From Candidatus Andersenbacteria bacterium RIFCSPHIGHO2_02_FULL_46_16 (GTDB lineage: Bacteria > Patescibacteriota > Andersenbacteria > UBA10190), in contig MHHQ01000012.1 of NCBI GenBank assembly GCA_001817065.1, positions 1 through 41,915 of the forward strand: DNA of 41,915 nt, in the 5' to 3' direction. This document shows positions 1-8,494 of this stretch, piece by piece. The number at the start of each line of letters is the position of its first letter. The stretch's first letter is position 1. The notes under the pieces were generated by a model, which was not told where the DNA came from, did not search any database, and worked only from the letters and a program-made list of their open reading frames with translations. Position numbers and translations under genes: made by a program.

Positions 1-105
1 CGGATAGGTTGAAGGCCATGTGATTGTTTGTCTTGTTGTTTGTATTTGTTACCTACGAGGGAGTTTACCATATCCTTGACCTGTGAGCGATTACAAAACG
101 GGCGG

Positions 106-134
106 TTGACGTCTGGTGAAGGATGGTTTATGAT
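106..134 (+). promoter_or_regulatory. Sigma70-type promoter of the RND efflux operon
   Basis: TTGACG (106-111), a 17-bp spacer and TATGAT (129-134) match the housekeeping consensus at 5/6 in each box. The predicted transcript begins near 141, a few bases before the ATG at 147. This argues against the in-frame ATG at 123, which would lie upstream of the transcription start. Confidence 0.7.
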
Positions 135-146
135 GGGCGGTTATTT

Positions 147-1559
147 ATGATAAACCAAAACCAACGATACAATGATGTTTTTGAGGAGAAGAGAAGGTTT
201 TTTAGTCGATATAAGAGGATGTTTTTGGGGTTATTGGGGGTAATTGTGCTGATTGGCCTCGGCAGCTATTTGTATTGGTCGGAGAAATCAAGCGACGTGA
301 CTGGAGATGTGACTGAAGAAGAAGCAACTGAAGTTATGACTAAAACGTTTGGTGAATTGGTCAGGGATATAAAAATTGAAAAGATAGCAGCCATAGAACC
401 TGTGGCAGGGGCTCCTCTAGTGGCAAGAACGGGCGGTCGAGTTAGTTCGATTGAAGTGAACTTAGGGGAAGAGCTTACAGCTGGACGTGTCGTAGTGAGT
501 ATAGATACGGGAGTAGAAGCTAGTCCGGGGCGGGCACAATTAGCGGCAATCCAAGCATCTTTGGGACAGATTAACGGTATAGAAGCAGAAGCAGTGCGCG
601 CAGGTGAGAATGGAGTGAAGATGGCTCAATTAGCAGCGGAAGCAGCGAAGGCTGGCAGGAGCTTGACGACTTTACAGTTAGCCAAGAGTCAAGAGCAAGC
701 GGATTTAGCGGTTAGGCAAGCGGAATTAGCGTATAACGATGCTGCAGAAGCAGAGCAGAGAGTAGACCAGGTTGTGAGAGCAGCTGATATTGGTTTAAAG
801 GCGGCAAAATTGGCGCAAGAACAAGCAGCGATTGCGCAGAAGGTTGCAGCCAGACAAACGAGCGATGGACTAAAGCAGGCGGAACAGGGTGTGGCAGCAG
901 CAAAACAAACTATCGATAAAATTCATGTCGATATTCAGGCGCAAAGGGTGAGTTTACAAAGACAAGTGGCGGTAGCAGCTGAGCAGGTAAAGCTGGCACA
1001 AGTAATTAGTCCTGTAGATGGTCAGGTAACACGATTAGCAGTGAGGAAGGGTGATTTTGTCCGGCCAGGCCAGGAAGTAGGCGAGGTTATTGCCTTCGAA
1101 GGAGCCCAGATCAGTCTTAATGTGGCGACAGGTGTGCGGGAGAGTTTAGCGGTCAATGATCAAGTCGAGATTAGTGCGAGGGGACAAGAATTTTCTGGTG
1201 TGATTGCGCGATTAGCTGATGCACCGCGTACTGACATGGCGTTATGGCAAGTGGATATTTTTGTATCGGGTACGCCAGAAGTAGTACATCCGGGCGATTT
1301 GGTTGTGGTAAAATTACCGGTCACGGTAGGTGAGAGTGACAATCATTTTATTCCGCTAGATGCGGTAGTGGTCAGGCAGGGAGGGATTGTTTTGATGACG
1401 GTAAATGAGCAAGGGGTAGTAGAGGAGCGGATAGTAACACCAATCTCATATACCGATAACTATATGGAAGCGAAGCTTGAGATAGACGATAATACGGTGG
1501 TGATAATTCAGGGACAGCGGATATTACGGGCTGGCGATGTAGTGAAGCTTGGGTCATGA
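147..1559 (+). CDS. RND/HlyD-type efflux periplasmic adaptor (membrane fusion) protein
   Basis: Adaptor subunit that would link an inner-membrane RND pump to the cell exterior. A short basic cytoplasmic N-terminus (RYKRMF) is followed by one membrane helix (about residues 25-44). Next come a lipoyl-like half (about 95-125), a long Ala/Gln-rich coiled-coil hairpin (about 130-290), the second lipoyl half ('VISPVDGQVTRLAVRKGDFV') and beta-barrel/membrane-proximal domains to the end. That domain order is typical of HlyD/AcrA adaptors at about 470 residues. The stop overlaps the start of the pump gene by 4 bp (ATGA), so the two are translationally coupled. I chose ATG 147 rather than 123 because the promoter overlaps the 5' end. 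The anchor is a membrane helix, not a lipobox. No outer-membrane channel gene is nearby, and CPR cells are thought to lack a classical outer membrane. Confidence 0.88.
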   Translation: MINQNQRYNDVFEEKRRFFSRYKRMFLGLLGVIVLIGLGSYLYWSEKSSDVTGDVTEEEATEVMTKTFGELVRDIKIEKIAAIEPVAGAPLVARTGGRVSSIEVNLGEELTAGRVVVSIDTGVEASPGRAQLAAIQASLGQINGIEAEAVRAGENGVKMAQLAAEAAKAGRSLTTLQLAKSQEQADLAVRQAELAYNDAAEAEQRVDQVVRAADIGLKAAKLAQEQAAIAQKVAARQTSDGLKQAEQGVAAAKQTIDKIHVDIQAQRVSLQRQVAVAAEQVKLAQVISPVDGQVTRLAVRKGDFVRPGQEVGEVIAFEGAQISLNVATGVRESLAVNDQVEISARGQEFSGVIARLADAPRTDMALWQVDIFVSGTPEVVHPGDLVVVKLPVTVGESDNHFIPLDAVVVRQGGIVLMTVNEQGVVEERIVTPISYTDNYMEAKLEIDDNTVVIIQGQRILRAGDVVKLGS

Positions 1560-4500
1560 ACTTGGCGTCCGACAAAGAGCCGGCTGGCAGTTTAGATGAG
1601 ATGGGTGTGCGGCAAGGGGGGCTGTCCGGATTTTTAAATTATTGGCTGCGATCATGGCGAGTCACATTTTTAGTCTTAATCGGCTTGGCTATTTTTGGCA
1701 CATGGACGGCTGTTACCCTGCCGCGTGAATCAACACCTGAAGTGGAAATTCCGGTGGCCGTAGTGGTGACGGCTTATCCTGGGGCGTCAGCGCGGGACGT
1801 GGAGGAGTTGGTTACTAAACCGATTGAGGAGAGACTAACCAATCTGGAGGGGCTGGATAATTTAACGTCTTCCTCGCGCTTGGGAATATCATCGGTGGTA
1901 GTAGAATTTTCTGCTAATGAGGATCTGAAAGACGCTATTCGAAGGTTAAAAGAAGAGGTAGATAGTATTCGAGGATTGCCTGAAGCAGCAGAACGGTCTG
2001 AGGTGATGGAAATAAGCATATCCGACGAGCCAATTATTTCGGTCAGTTTGGGCGGTATTGAGGACGAAAGGTTGCTGTCTTTATATGCGGACAATTTAGC
2101 GAAGAAGATTGAAGAGATTCCAGACGTATCGTCAGTAGATATTGCGGGCAGTATTAACGAAGAGGTAAGGATAAGAATTGAGCCAAAAAGATTGGCTGAC
2201 TTAGGATTGAGTATTGGGCAGTTAATGAGTGCTGTCAGGACAGCAAATATCAATGCGCCGTTCGGGCAATTGGAAACAGATAAATATAACTATGATTTGC
2301 GCCTGACGGGACGGTTTAATGGTATTGGGGATGTTGCGCAAATTCCGGTGGCACTACCGGATGGTACTGTGGCTCCGCTGGGCACGATCGCGGAAGTAGA
2401 TTTGGTGTTGACTGAGCGTGAGAGCCAGTCACGGATGAGTAGGGGAGGGGAAGAGAGCACACCGGCGGTCAGTTTGTCTGTCCGGAAAAAAACTGGGGGC
2501 AATATTGTGCGGATCGTGGATGAGGTTAAACAGAAAATAGAGGAAGAAAAGGGGGAATTACATAGTGACATCCAGGTGGAGCTTTTTGCCGATCGGGCGG
2601 AGGATATACGTACTCAATTAAATAATGTGTATAGTAGCGGCGTTCAAACGTTGCTGATCGTATTTGGCTTGTTGTGGTTATTTTTGGGATGGGGTCCGGG
2701 ATTAATTACAGCCCTGTCCGTACCACTAACATTCGCAATCTCATTCTTGGTTTTTGCTCAGACAAATACGACATTGAATGGAATATCATTATTTTCATTG
2801 ATCTTATCAATGGGTATGTTGGTAGATAATGCTATCGTGGTAGTAGAGGGAATCTGTGGACATCAAGATGAGATTGCGACCAAATCCAGTGAGGGGCTGG
2901 TATTGAGGGACAGGGATAGTAAGGAGTTAAAGGAGAAAAAAATTCAAGCAAGGTCGGCAGAAATGGTCGACAAGTTCACTAAACCATTGATTGGCGGAAC
3001 GATGACGACGGTCGCAGCTTTTTTCCCGATGTTATTAGTGACGGGTATTATTGGCCAGTTTTTGAAAGTAATCCCGATAGTATTATCCGCCACTTTAATC
3101 AGCTCGTTGTTTGTATCGTTGGCTTTTCTGCCACCAGTGGCGGTGAAGGTTTTGGGACGCCGGAGCGAGGATGAGGGACAGGAGCGCTGGTTCGATCGAC
3201 AGTTTGATAAATTTAGAAACTGGTACGCGAATATTATCGGCAGAATATTGGAAGCAAAACGGTTCCAAGCCCTATTCATCACTGTGTTAGCAGTATTGCT
3301 GGTGTTTGGGTTGAGCTTGCCCTTTAGCGGTCTCTTGCATACCGGGTTGTTTCCAGCAGTGGATATTGATTTCATGTTTATTAACATCGAGAGGGAGCCA
3401 GGGACAAAGCTGGAAGAAACCCTGGCGACGGTCGAACGTGTGGAAAATATAATCAGGGGTGTGCCGGAAGTCAGAAGTTATGTAGCTAATATTGGTAGCG
3501 GCATTAGCCTTGATTTCGGCAGCGGGTCGAGCGGGGAAGAAGTAGCGTCTTTGTATGTGAATCTTGAAGATGAAAGGGAGAGGTCCTCTCTCGATATAAC
3601 AAATGAATTGCGAGAGAATTTTAAACAGATCACTGACGCGCAAGTTACAGTTGAAGAGCTTACGGCCGGTCCGCCTTCAGCCCCGCCGGTCGAGATGAGA
3701 ATAATTGGCGATGACATGAATGAGCTAGACAGGCTGTCCGGGCTGGTGATGGAGGAGATGGATCAAGTTGATGGGGTGATTGATATAGACAGGGATTTGA
3801 CGAACAGTGCCGGTGAATTTAATTTTTCGCTGGATCAGGAAGCATTAACGGCTATGGGTCTCGGGGTAAGTGATGTGGCGCAGACTTTACGGGCTAGTGT
3901 GTTTGGTACGGAAGTAACAACGTTTCTTGATCAGTCCAATGAGGAGGTAAGGGTATCGATGGCGGCCTTTGATCAGGCAGTTAATTCGATAGACGACGTG
4001 CTGGCGATGCCAATTTTATCTATGGCTAGACAAAGTACTATGGGGGAAGCTACTGCAGTGACATTGGGGCAGGTGGCGAAAGTTGATTTAGCGTCTTCAG
4101 TGGACGCGATTAGACATCGTGATGGCAAACGCACTGTGACTATAACGGCAGATGCAGACAAGGGATTTACGCCGAATGAACTGACACTAGAAATAACAAA
4201 GAAAGTGGAAGCAATGGGCTTGCCGGACGGATACAGTGTGGAATTTGGTGGAGAACAGCAAGAAACGGTAGAGACGTTCAATCAGCTGTATCGATCGATG
4301 GTGATTGCTATCTTGCTAATACTGTTAATTTTAGTGATTGAGTTTAATTCGTTTCGACAGACGTTCATTATATTTTTATCGATACCACTAGCCTTGATTG
4401 GGGTGTTGTTTGGGCTACTGTTTTTCCAAGGGCAGTTGAATTTCGCGGCATTTATTGGGTTGGTTAGTTTGACGGGAATAGTTGTTAACAACGCCATACT

Positions 4501-4831
4501 GCTGGTAGACCGGATGAACAGCATGAGAGAGAAAGGGGCGACTATTATTGAGGCGGTGAAGGAAGCGGCAAATTCACGGTTACGACCAATATTATTAACG
4601 ACATTGACGACAGTGGGAGGGATTGTGCCTTTGATTTGGGTGGATGAATTCTTTCGGGATATGGCTGTGACATTAGTTACAGGACTGTCTTTTTCAACGC
4701 TTCTGACGTTAGTATTGATTCCGATTTTGTATTATAGACAACAAAGTAGGTTGGAGAGAAAGAAAAACCAGGCTAGCAATGCAGTAGAGCATGGCAAGGG
4801 CAACGCGGTGCAGTTAAGTCCGGTGCCGTAA
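1556..4831 (+). CDS. RND family efflux pump, AcrB/MdtB-like permease
   Basis: Proton-driven multidrug/metabolite exporter of the AcrB superfamily. At 1091 residues it has the full family length, with the duplicated layout of one membrane helix, a large extracytoplasmic porter domain and a helix bundle, twice. The TM4 signature 'GMLVDNAIVVVEG' (residues 420-432) keeps the first proton-relay Asp (D424), but the second is Asn (N425). TM10 reads 'GIVVNNAILLVDR', with N978 where AcrB has the relay lysine. The 'RLRPILLTTLTT' motif follows. A charged insertion of about a dozen residues follows TM4 in the cytoplasmic loop ('RDRDSKELKEKK'). The gene overlaps the adaptor by 4 bp, so the two form one operon. 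The substrate cannot be read from sequence. Asn in place of the TM10 Lys is also seen in non-AcrB RND branches, so it need not mean loss of function. Confidence 0.93.
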   Translation: MNLASDKEPAGSLDEMGVRQGGLSGFLNYWLRSWRVTFLVLIGLAIFGTWTAVTLPRESTPEVEIPVAVVVTAYPGASARDVEELVTKPIEERLTNLEGLDNLTSSSRLGISSVVVEFSANEDLKDAIRRLKEEVDSIRGLPEAAERSEVMEISISDEPIISVSLGGIEDERLLSLYADNLAKKIEEIPDVSSVDIAGSINEEVRIRIEPKRLADLGLSIGQLMSAVRTANINAPFGQLETDKYNYDLRLTGRFNGIGDVAQIPVALPDGTVAPLGTIAEVDLVLTERESQSRMSRGGEESTPAVSLSVRKKTGGNIVRIVDEVKQKIEEEKGELHSDIQVELFADRAEDIRTQLNNVYSSGVQTLLIVFGLLWLFLGWGPGLITALSVPLTFAISFLVFAQTNTTLNGISLFSLILSMGMLVDNAIVVVEGICGHQDEIATKSSEGLVLRDRDSKELKEKKIQARSAEMVDKFTKPLIGGTMTTVAAFFPMLLVTGIIGQFLKVIPIVLSATLISSLFVSLAFLPPVAVKVLGRRSEDEGQERWFDRQFDKFRNWYANIIGRILEAKRFQALFITVLAVLLVFGLSLPFSGLLHTGLFPAVDIDFMFINIEREPGTKLEETLATVERVENIIRGVPEVRSYVANIGSGISLDFGSGSSGEEVASLYVNLEDERERSSLDITNELRENFKQITDAQVTVEELTAGPPSAPPVEMRIIGDDMNELDRLSGLVMEEMDQVDGVIDIDRDLTNSAGEFNFSLDQEALTAMGLGVSDVAQTLRASVFGTEVTTFLDQSNEEVRVSMAAFDQAVNSIDDVLAMPILSMARQSTMGEATAVTLGQVAKVDLASSVDAIRHRDGKRTVTITADADKGFTPNELTLEITKKVEAMGLPDGYSVEFGGEQQETVETFNQLYRSMVIAILLILLILVIEFNSFRQTFIIFLSIPLALIGVLFGLLFFQGQLNFAAFIGLVSLTGIVVNNAILLVDRMNSMREKGATIIEAVKEAANSRLRPILLTTLTTVGGIVPLIWVDEFFRDMAVTLVTGLSFSTLLTLVLIPILYYRQQSRLERKKNQASNAVEHGKGNAVQLSPVP

Positions 4832-4934
4832 GGGCGGCCTAAGGGTTTGAGCATAGCTATCGGTGGAAAAACAACTTAATATGATAGGGTAGGCAGGTAC
4901 ACCTAATGAGCCTGACTACTAACTTTTATTTTAG

Positions 4935-5158
4935 ATATAGGTGTCACATCATGAAAAGTCACCAGACAAGAAACGGGTCCAGCCTTCGCTATGGCTGCGG
5001 CCGGCAGGCCTGTCGGCGCTGCTCCCCCATCCGACGGCATCGCCCTTCGACAAGCCTGCCTACCGGTAGGCAGGCTCAGGGCTCTGGCGCTCGGTGGGGG
5101 ACCCCCGCGCCGCCACCCGCTTATTCTGCAGTGACATTTCATGATGTGATGTCTATAT
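4935..5158. mobile_element. MITE-like element with 28-bp terminal inverted repeats
   Basis: The left end (4935-4962) and right end (5131-5158) are inverted repeats sharing ATATAG, then TCACATCATGAAA, then GTCAC: 24 of 28 positions pair. The interior (about 170 bp) is much more G+C rich than its flanks, holds further inverted repeats (a CCCCCA/TGGGGG pair and the 5053-5076 palindrome) and has no credible gene. No target duplication is visible at the outer ends. The right end stops exactly one base before the doxX-like ATG, so the element supplies the whole immediate upstream region of that gene. Confidence 0.6.
5053..5076. repeat. 24-bp perfect palindrome, CPR-type CCTACCGGTAGG repeat
   Basis: A perfect 24-bp palindrome centred between 5064 and 5065 with core CCTACCGGTAGG. 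I recall this palindrome as a dispersed intergenic repeat in many Patescibacteria genomes, where it produces spurious 'LPTGRQA' peptides in gene calls. It lies inside the 4935-5158 element. Confidence 0.75.
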
Positions 5159-5647
5159 ATGCCTGACGTTAAACAAAGCTTATTTGGATTGACCAGAATT
5201 TGTCTGGGATGGATTTTTGTCTGGGCTTTTATGGACAAGATGTGGGGGTTAGGTTTTGCAACGGAATCCAGTAAGGCTTGGTCTAAGGGTGGCTCGCCGA
5301 CAGCCGGTTTCTTACAGTTTGGCACAGAAGGACCGTTGGTTAACTTTTTTCAGTCGCTAGTAGGAAATGGAGCAGTGGACTGGTTGTTTATGATGGGGGT
5401 GCTGGGGATTGGACTAGCTTTAATATTGGGCATTATGTTGCGGCTGGCTGCAATTAGCGGAGTGCTTCTGATGACACTGCTTTATGCGTCAATGATGCCG
5501 CCGGAAAATAATCCGTTAGTGGATGAGCACGTAATTTATGCTTTCTTGCTGGTAATATTTGCATTAATGCCAGCGGGAGAGTGGTGGGGGCTGGGCCGCT
5601 GGTGGTCTAGTCTGACACTGGTGCAAAAAATATCCTGGCTTAAATAG
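5159..5647 (+). CDS. DoxX-like small integral membrane protein
   Basis: 162 residues with about four membrane helices (around 5-25, 70-92, 95-113 and 122-142) and the early motif 'RICLGWIFVWAFMDKMWG', which matches the first helix of the DoxX/DoxD family ('R..lG..f...G..Kl'). DoxX-like proteins are small quinone-associated or thiol-redox membrane proteins; the role here is inferred from family only. No clear Shine-Dalgarno sequence is seen, because the upstream bases are the right arm of the inverted-repeat element at 4935-5158. The gene is followed at a distance by a minus-strand gene and then msrB-msrA, so it may belong to an oxidative-damage neighbourhood. Pro-rich stretches between helices look extracytoplasmic. 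Confidence 0.75.
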   Translation: MPDVKQSLFGLTRICLGWIFVWAFMDKMWGLGFATESSKAWSKGGSPTAGFLQFGTEGPLVNFFQSLVGNGAVDWLFMMGVLGIGLALILGIMLRLAAISGVLLMTLLYASMMPPENNPLVDEHVIYAFLLVIFALMPAGEWWGLGRWWSSLTLVQKISWLK

Positions 5648-5712
5648 CTGGCGATACAATTGGATAAGATAGCAGACGGCTTGTAATTATAGATTTTTAT
5701 ATTTGATGAATA

Positions 5713-5742
5713 AAAAAATCCCGCAGTGTTATGTTGTGCGGG
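5713..5742 (-). terminator. Rho-independent terminator of the 5773-6252 gene
   Basis: Stem CCCGCA (5720-5725) / TGCGGG (5737-5742) with an 11-nt loop. Read on the minus strand it is followed by a seven-T run (plus-strand A run at 5713-5719). It sits 30 bp beyond the stop of the minus-strand gene. On the plus strand only a weak T-rich tail follows, so it may slow doxX transcripts as well. Confidence 0.75.
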
Positions 5743-5772
5743 GGAGGTTTGTTTAATTAGTAGGAGGCAAAA

Positions 5773-6252
5773 TTAGCGGACATGATTTTGGGCGAGGCGC
5801 TGCAGGACAGTATTCCTTTCACTGGTCGGGATGGGTCCCCAAGGGTAGCTTTGGCCGGGAATCGCGCGCTTAATACCGGTACTAAACCAGGCGGCCATTT
5901 CTTGGGCGCAGTCGCGGATAACTTTCGAATACTTGGCCTTATCGGTTCTAATTGCTACTGACCAGAGGGGTCGACTAGCCCAGTTTGGCCGGTTTGAGTC
6001 TGGCTGGGTAAGGTGGAGTGGTTTATAGTACTTGATGGTACCGCTGGGGACGTCGAATAATGCGACCGTGAGATGGATAGGGATAGTAGTAAAAGATTCA
6101 ATTAAACGAGTGGGAGTGGGCTGGGTTATCAAAGAGTAAAGGTCTTTGGTTGCGGTAGGTAACGATGCGCTGAGTTGTATTAGGACAGCTTGGCTGGCGG
6201 GGTTGCCATCGACAGTAACGAAGTAGAGGGGAGCAGGGTAAGCGGCTGACAC
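5773..6252 (-). CDS. Hypothetical protein, 159 aa, unrecognised
   Basis: I do not recognise this protein. It is soluble-looking, with no signal peptide or membrane helix, and rich in Pro, Thr and Ser. It has an early 'APLYFVTVDG' beta-strand, a 'WASRPLWSVAIRTDKAKY' segment, a helical 'DCAQEMAAWF' and a 'SYPWGPIP' turn near the end. It is likely real because the GTG start has an AAAGGAGA Shine-Dalgarno (plus-strand 6259-6266) at 7-nt spacing and a clean terminator follows the stop. It stands alone on the minus strand between the doxX-like gene and msrB. A 98-codon frame (6098-6394) overlaps its 5' half but has no comparable start signal. Confidence 0.6.
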   Translation of the reverse strand: MSAAYPAPLYFVTVDGNPASQAVLIQLSASLPTATKDLYSLITQPTPTRLIESFTTIPIHLTVALFDVPSGTIKYYKPLHLTQPDSNRPNWASRPLWSVAIRTDKAKYSKVIRDCAQEMAAWFSTGIKRAIPGQSYPWGPIPTSERNTVLQRLAQNHVR

Positions 6253-6508
6253 AGGGGGTCTCCTTTATTAAGTTGGTTAGAGGACGTTTGATTGTGGGGA
6301 AAAATGAACGATCCAACGGACGTGCTAGATGGTCAAAAATGCCCATGAATAGCATCTTTTCACTGGGGGCATTGAATGTCAAGCAGGTGGTCATCGGGTA
6401 TGAGTCGTAGTCGGTATCGAGACGGGGGTGGGTTTGGGGACGTTTGGTTGCGGCGGGGTGCCGTTATTTTGACTTGCAGGCCAGGAGAAGGACAGGAATG
6501 ATAGTGAG

Positions 6509-6880
6509 ATGAAAGAGCTAACTAAAGAGGAAAAGAGAGTGATTGAGGAGAAAGGGACAGAGGTGCCTTATTCGGGCGAATATGAGAATTGGTTTGCTCC
6601 AGGAGTATATAAATGTAAACGGTGCGGGGTGGTGCTGTATCGATCAAAGGATAAATTTGATGCCAAGTGCGGATGGCCAGCGTTTGACGAAGAAGTGCCG
6701 GGGGCAGTGAAGCGATTGCCGGATGAGGATGGGTTAAGGACGGAAGTGCAATGTGCGAAATGCGGAGCACATCTGGGCCATGTGTTTGATGGCGAGGGAA
6801 TGACAGAAAAGAATGTCCGTCATTGCGTTAATTCTGTGTCTTTAGAATTTGAACCGGATGAGGCAATTAGAAAAGAATGA
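6509..6880 (+). CDS. msrB: Peptide methionine-R-sulfoxide reductase MsrB
   Basis: Reduces the R epimer of methionine sulfoxide in proteins. At 123 residues this is the minimal single-domain form. Two zinc-binding CxxC pairs are present (C36/C39 in 'CKRC', C82/C85 in 'CAKC'). The catalytic Cys is C106 in 'RHCVNSVSL' and the probable resolving Cys is C54 in 'CGWPAF'. The 'GAHLGHVFDG' motif lies between them. No signal peptide is seen, so it should act in the cytoplasm. The stop overlaps the msrA start by 4 bp (ATGA), giving a coupled msrBA operon that handles both epimers. A weak GGA lies 11 nt before the ATG. Confidence 0.96.
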   Translation: MKELTKEEKRVIEEKGTEVPYSGEYENWFAPGVYKCKRCGVVLYRSKDKFDAKCGWPAFDEEVPGAVKRLPDEDGLRTEVQCAKCGAHLGHVFDGEGMTEKNVRHCVNSVSLEFEPDEAIRKE

Positions 6881-7437
6881 ATGGAACTAAAACGGCCAAA
6901 ATTGTGTTGGGGGGCGGATGCTTTTGGTGTACGGAGGCAGTTTTTAAGCAATTAAAAGGCATTGCGGCAGTACGGCCAGGATACGCGGGAGGGGAGACCA
7001 GCAAACCGACCTATAAGGAGGTAAGCACGGGCAACACTGCGCATGCTGAGGTAGTACAAGTAGAATATTTTCCGTCACGGGTCTCGTTAGAGAAGCTGCT
7101 GGAGGTGTTTTTTTTAGCGCATGATCCGACGACTCTGAATCGACAAGGCAACGATGTGGGCAGTTGGTACCGGTCAATAATTTTATATACAACTGTGGAG
7201 CAGTGCCTGAAAATTGAACAGTTTATCAACGACTTAGAGGAGTCGAGTAAGTACAATGAACCAATTGTCACAGAAGTGAAGGCGCTGACTAAGTTTTATC
7301 CAGCAGAGGATGAGCACCAAAACTATTGGCGCAAGCATCCCAAGCAGGCATATTGTGAGTTTGTGATTGCGCCGAAGGTAGAAAAAGTAAAGCAGGTATT
7401 GGAGTCGGAGGAAGCAGGCCGACAAGTACTCAAGTAA
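6877..7437 (+). CDS. msrA: Peptide methionine-S-sulfoxide reductase MsrA
   Basis: Reduces the S epimer of methionine sulfoxide. The family signature 'GGGCFWCTEAVF' at residues 12-23 carries the catalytic Cys (C15), and 'RPGYAGG' follows. The C-terminal 'AEDEHQNYWRKHP' corresponds to the conserved 'EDYHQ.Y' element. It is 186 residues, cytoplasmic, and starts within the msrB stop codon (ATGA overlap). The electron donor would be thioredoxin. A thioredoxin-fold/DsbD-like fusion lies 1 kb downstream, but it faces outward and is not an obvious direct partner. The next gene begins 61 bp later. Confidence 0.97.
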   Translation: MNGTKTAKIVLGGGCFWCTEAVFKQLKGIAAVRPGYAGGETSKPTYKEVSTGNTAHAEVVQVEYFPSRVSLEKLLEVFFLAHDPTTLNRQGNDVGSWYRSIILYTTVEQCLKIEQFINDLEESSKYNEPIVTEVKALTKFYPAEDEHQNYWRKHPKQAYCEFVIAPKVEKVKQVLESEEAGRQVLK

Positions 7438-7498
7438 GTAGATGGCTAGTGCTGATCGGTTTTGTTGCTGCAAGATAATGGATTTAGGAGAATGTATT

Positions 7499-8401
7499 AT
7501 GAAGATCTTGATGATATTAGTCGTGGTAGGGGCGGCGGTTTTTTTAATCTGGCCGATGGCCGTAAAGAAAGTAGAAGAGGTGATGGTGATGGAAAGAACG
7601 CAACAGGAAACGACACGTTCGGGTATGGATATTGCGCAAGATTTAATGGGAGAGAGGAACAATGAGGCGAGGCAGGCTGATAACCAGTCAAGCGAGAGCA
7701 GGAGAGATATGGTGGAGAGTCCGCTAGCGGATGGAGTGAGTGAGGCGCGGGTGAGCGATCAGCTAGATGGGCTAGAAGTAAATGAAGAGGTGGCGGAGAT
7801 TAAACAGGTGATGAACCAGGAGTGGACAGAAGTGGCAGCGGAGGAGCCTGAGGTGGTGTTGACTGTTCCGTTTGTGCCACAAGCACCACGAGGTAATTGG
7901 GGTCAACCGTACCAAGATGCGTGCGAAGAGGCAGCAGTGATAATGGTGGACAGGTTTATCAGGGGGGAAGGGTTGACTGTCGATGAAATGGATAATGAGA
8001 TTTTGCGGATGATAGAATGGCAGCTGCAAAAATATGGTTCGCATAAAGATACAAATAGTGCAGAGACAGCTGGATTAGCCGAAGAGTATTTTAGTTTGTC
8101 CAGCAGAGTGGATTATAAAATTGGTGTGGAGGATATAAAGAATGAATTAAGGGCAGGGCGGCCAGTGATTGTGCTGGTAGACGGAAGAAAGTTAGGAAAT
8201 CCATTTTATTCGCCACCCGGTCCAGACAAGCATGCCTTGGTGATCAAAGGGTTTGATACTGATGGATTTATAACTAATGACCCGGGGACAAAAAGAGGCG
8301 ATGGCTATCGTTACCGGGCGGATAAATTGATGGGGGCGATGATTGATTACGATGGGCGGCAGGCAGGGACAAAAGGTAAGGCGATGGTGGTGTTTGATTG
8401 A
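7499..8401 (+). CDS. Membrane-anchored C39-like papain-fold peptidase
   Basis: 300 residues. An N-terminal membrane helix (about residues 1-20, 'MKILMILVVVGAAVFLI') anchors an extracytoplasmic protein. A charged Glu/Gln-rich linker (about 25-115) leads to a C39_2-type domain: 'VPFVPQAPRGNWGQPYQDACEEAA' with the presumed nucleophile C142, then 'DKHALVIKGFD' with H245, then 'ITNDPGT' with D261. This layout is common in CPR secreted peptidase-like proteins. ATG 7499 is chosen because AGGAG (7486-7490) sits 8 nt upstream; the longer in-frame ATG at 7442 has no signal and would bury the anchor. The substrate is unknown, with surface proteins or peptides the likely candidates. Confidence 0.82.
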   Translation: MKILMILVVVGAAVFLIWPMAVKKVEEVMVMERTQQETTRSGMDIAQDLMGERNNEARQADNQSSESRRDMVESPLADGVSEARVSDQLDGLEVNEEVAEIKQVMNQEWTEVAAEEPEVVLTVPFVPQAPRGNWGQPYQDACEEAAVIMVDRFIRGEGLTVDEMDNEILRMIEWQLQKYGSHKDTNSAETAGLAEEYFSLSSRVDYKIGVEDIKNELRAGRPVIVLVDGRKLGNPFYSPPGPDKHALVIKGFDTDGFITNDPGTKRGDGYRYRADKLMGAMIDYDGRQAGTKGKAMVVFD

Positions 8402-8494
8402 AAATAGAGAAATGTGTGGATAGACTGGCTGATCGAATTAGTTAGAGGCTGATTTTTGGCTGGGGTGGGCAAATGGTCTATACTAGGGTTTCAG

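Noticed and set aside
5131-5159. GTGACA-N17-TATATA over the right arm of the 4935-5158 element
   Set aside because: Transcription would start after the doxX-like ATG, so it cannot be that gene's promoter as annotated.
4906-5166. 86-codon plus-strand frame through the inverted-repeat element
   Set aside because: It translates the repeat itself (including the LPTGRQA type peptide of the CPR palindrome), has no ribosome site and overlaps the doxX-like start.
4903-5325. 140-codon minus-strand frame over the same element
   Set aside because: It crosses the element and runs antisense into the doxX-like gene; composition is that of the repeat, and no start signal is present.
6098-6394. 98-codon minus-strand frame upstream of the orphan gene
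   Set aside because: It overlaps the orphan gene in another frame and lacks a ribosome site; the 5773-6252 frame has both start and stop signals.
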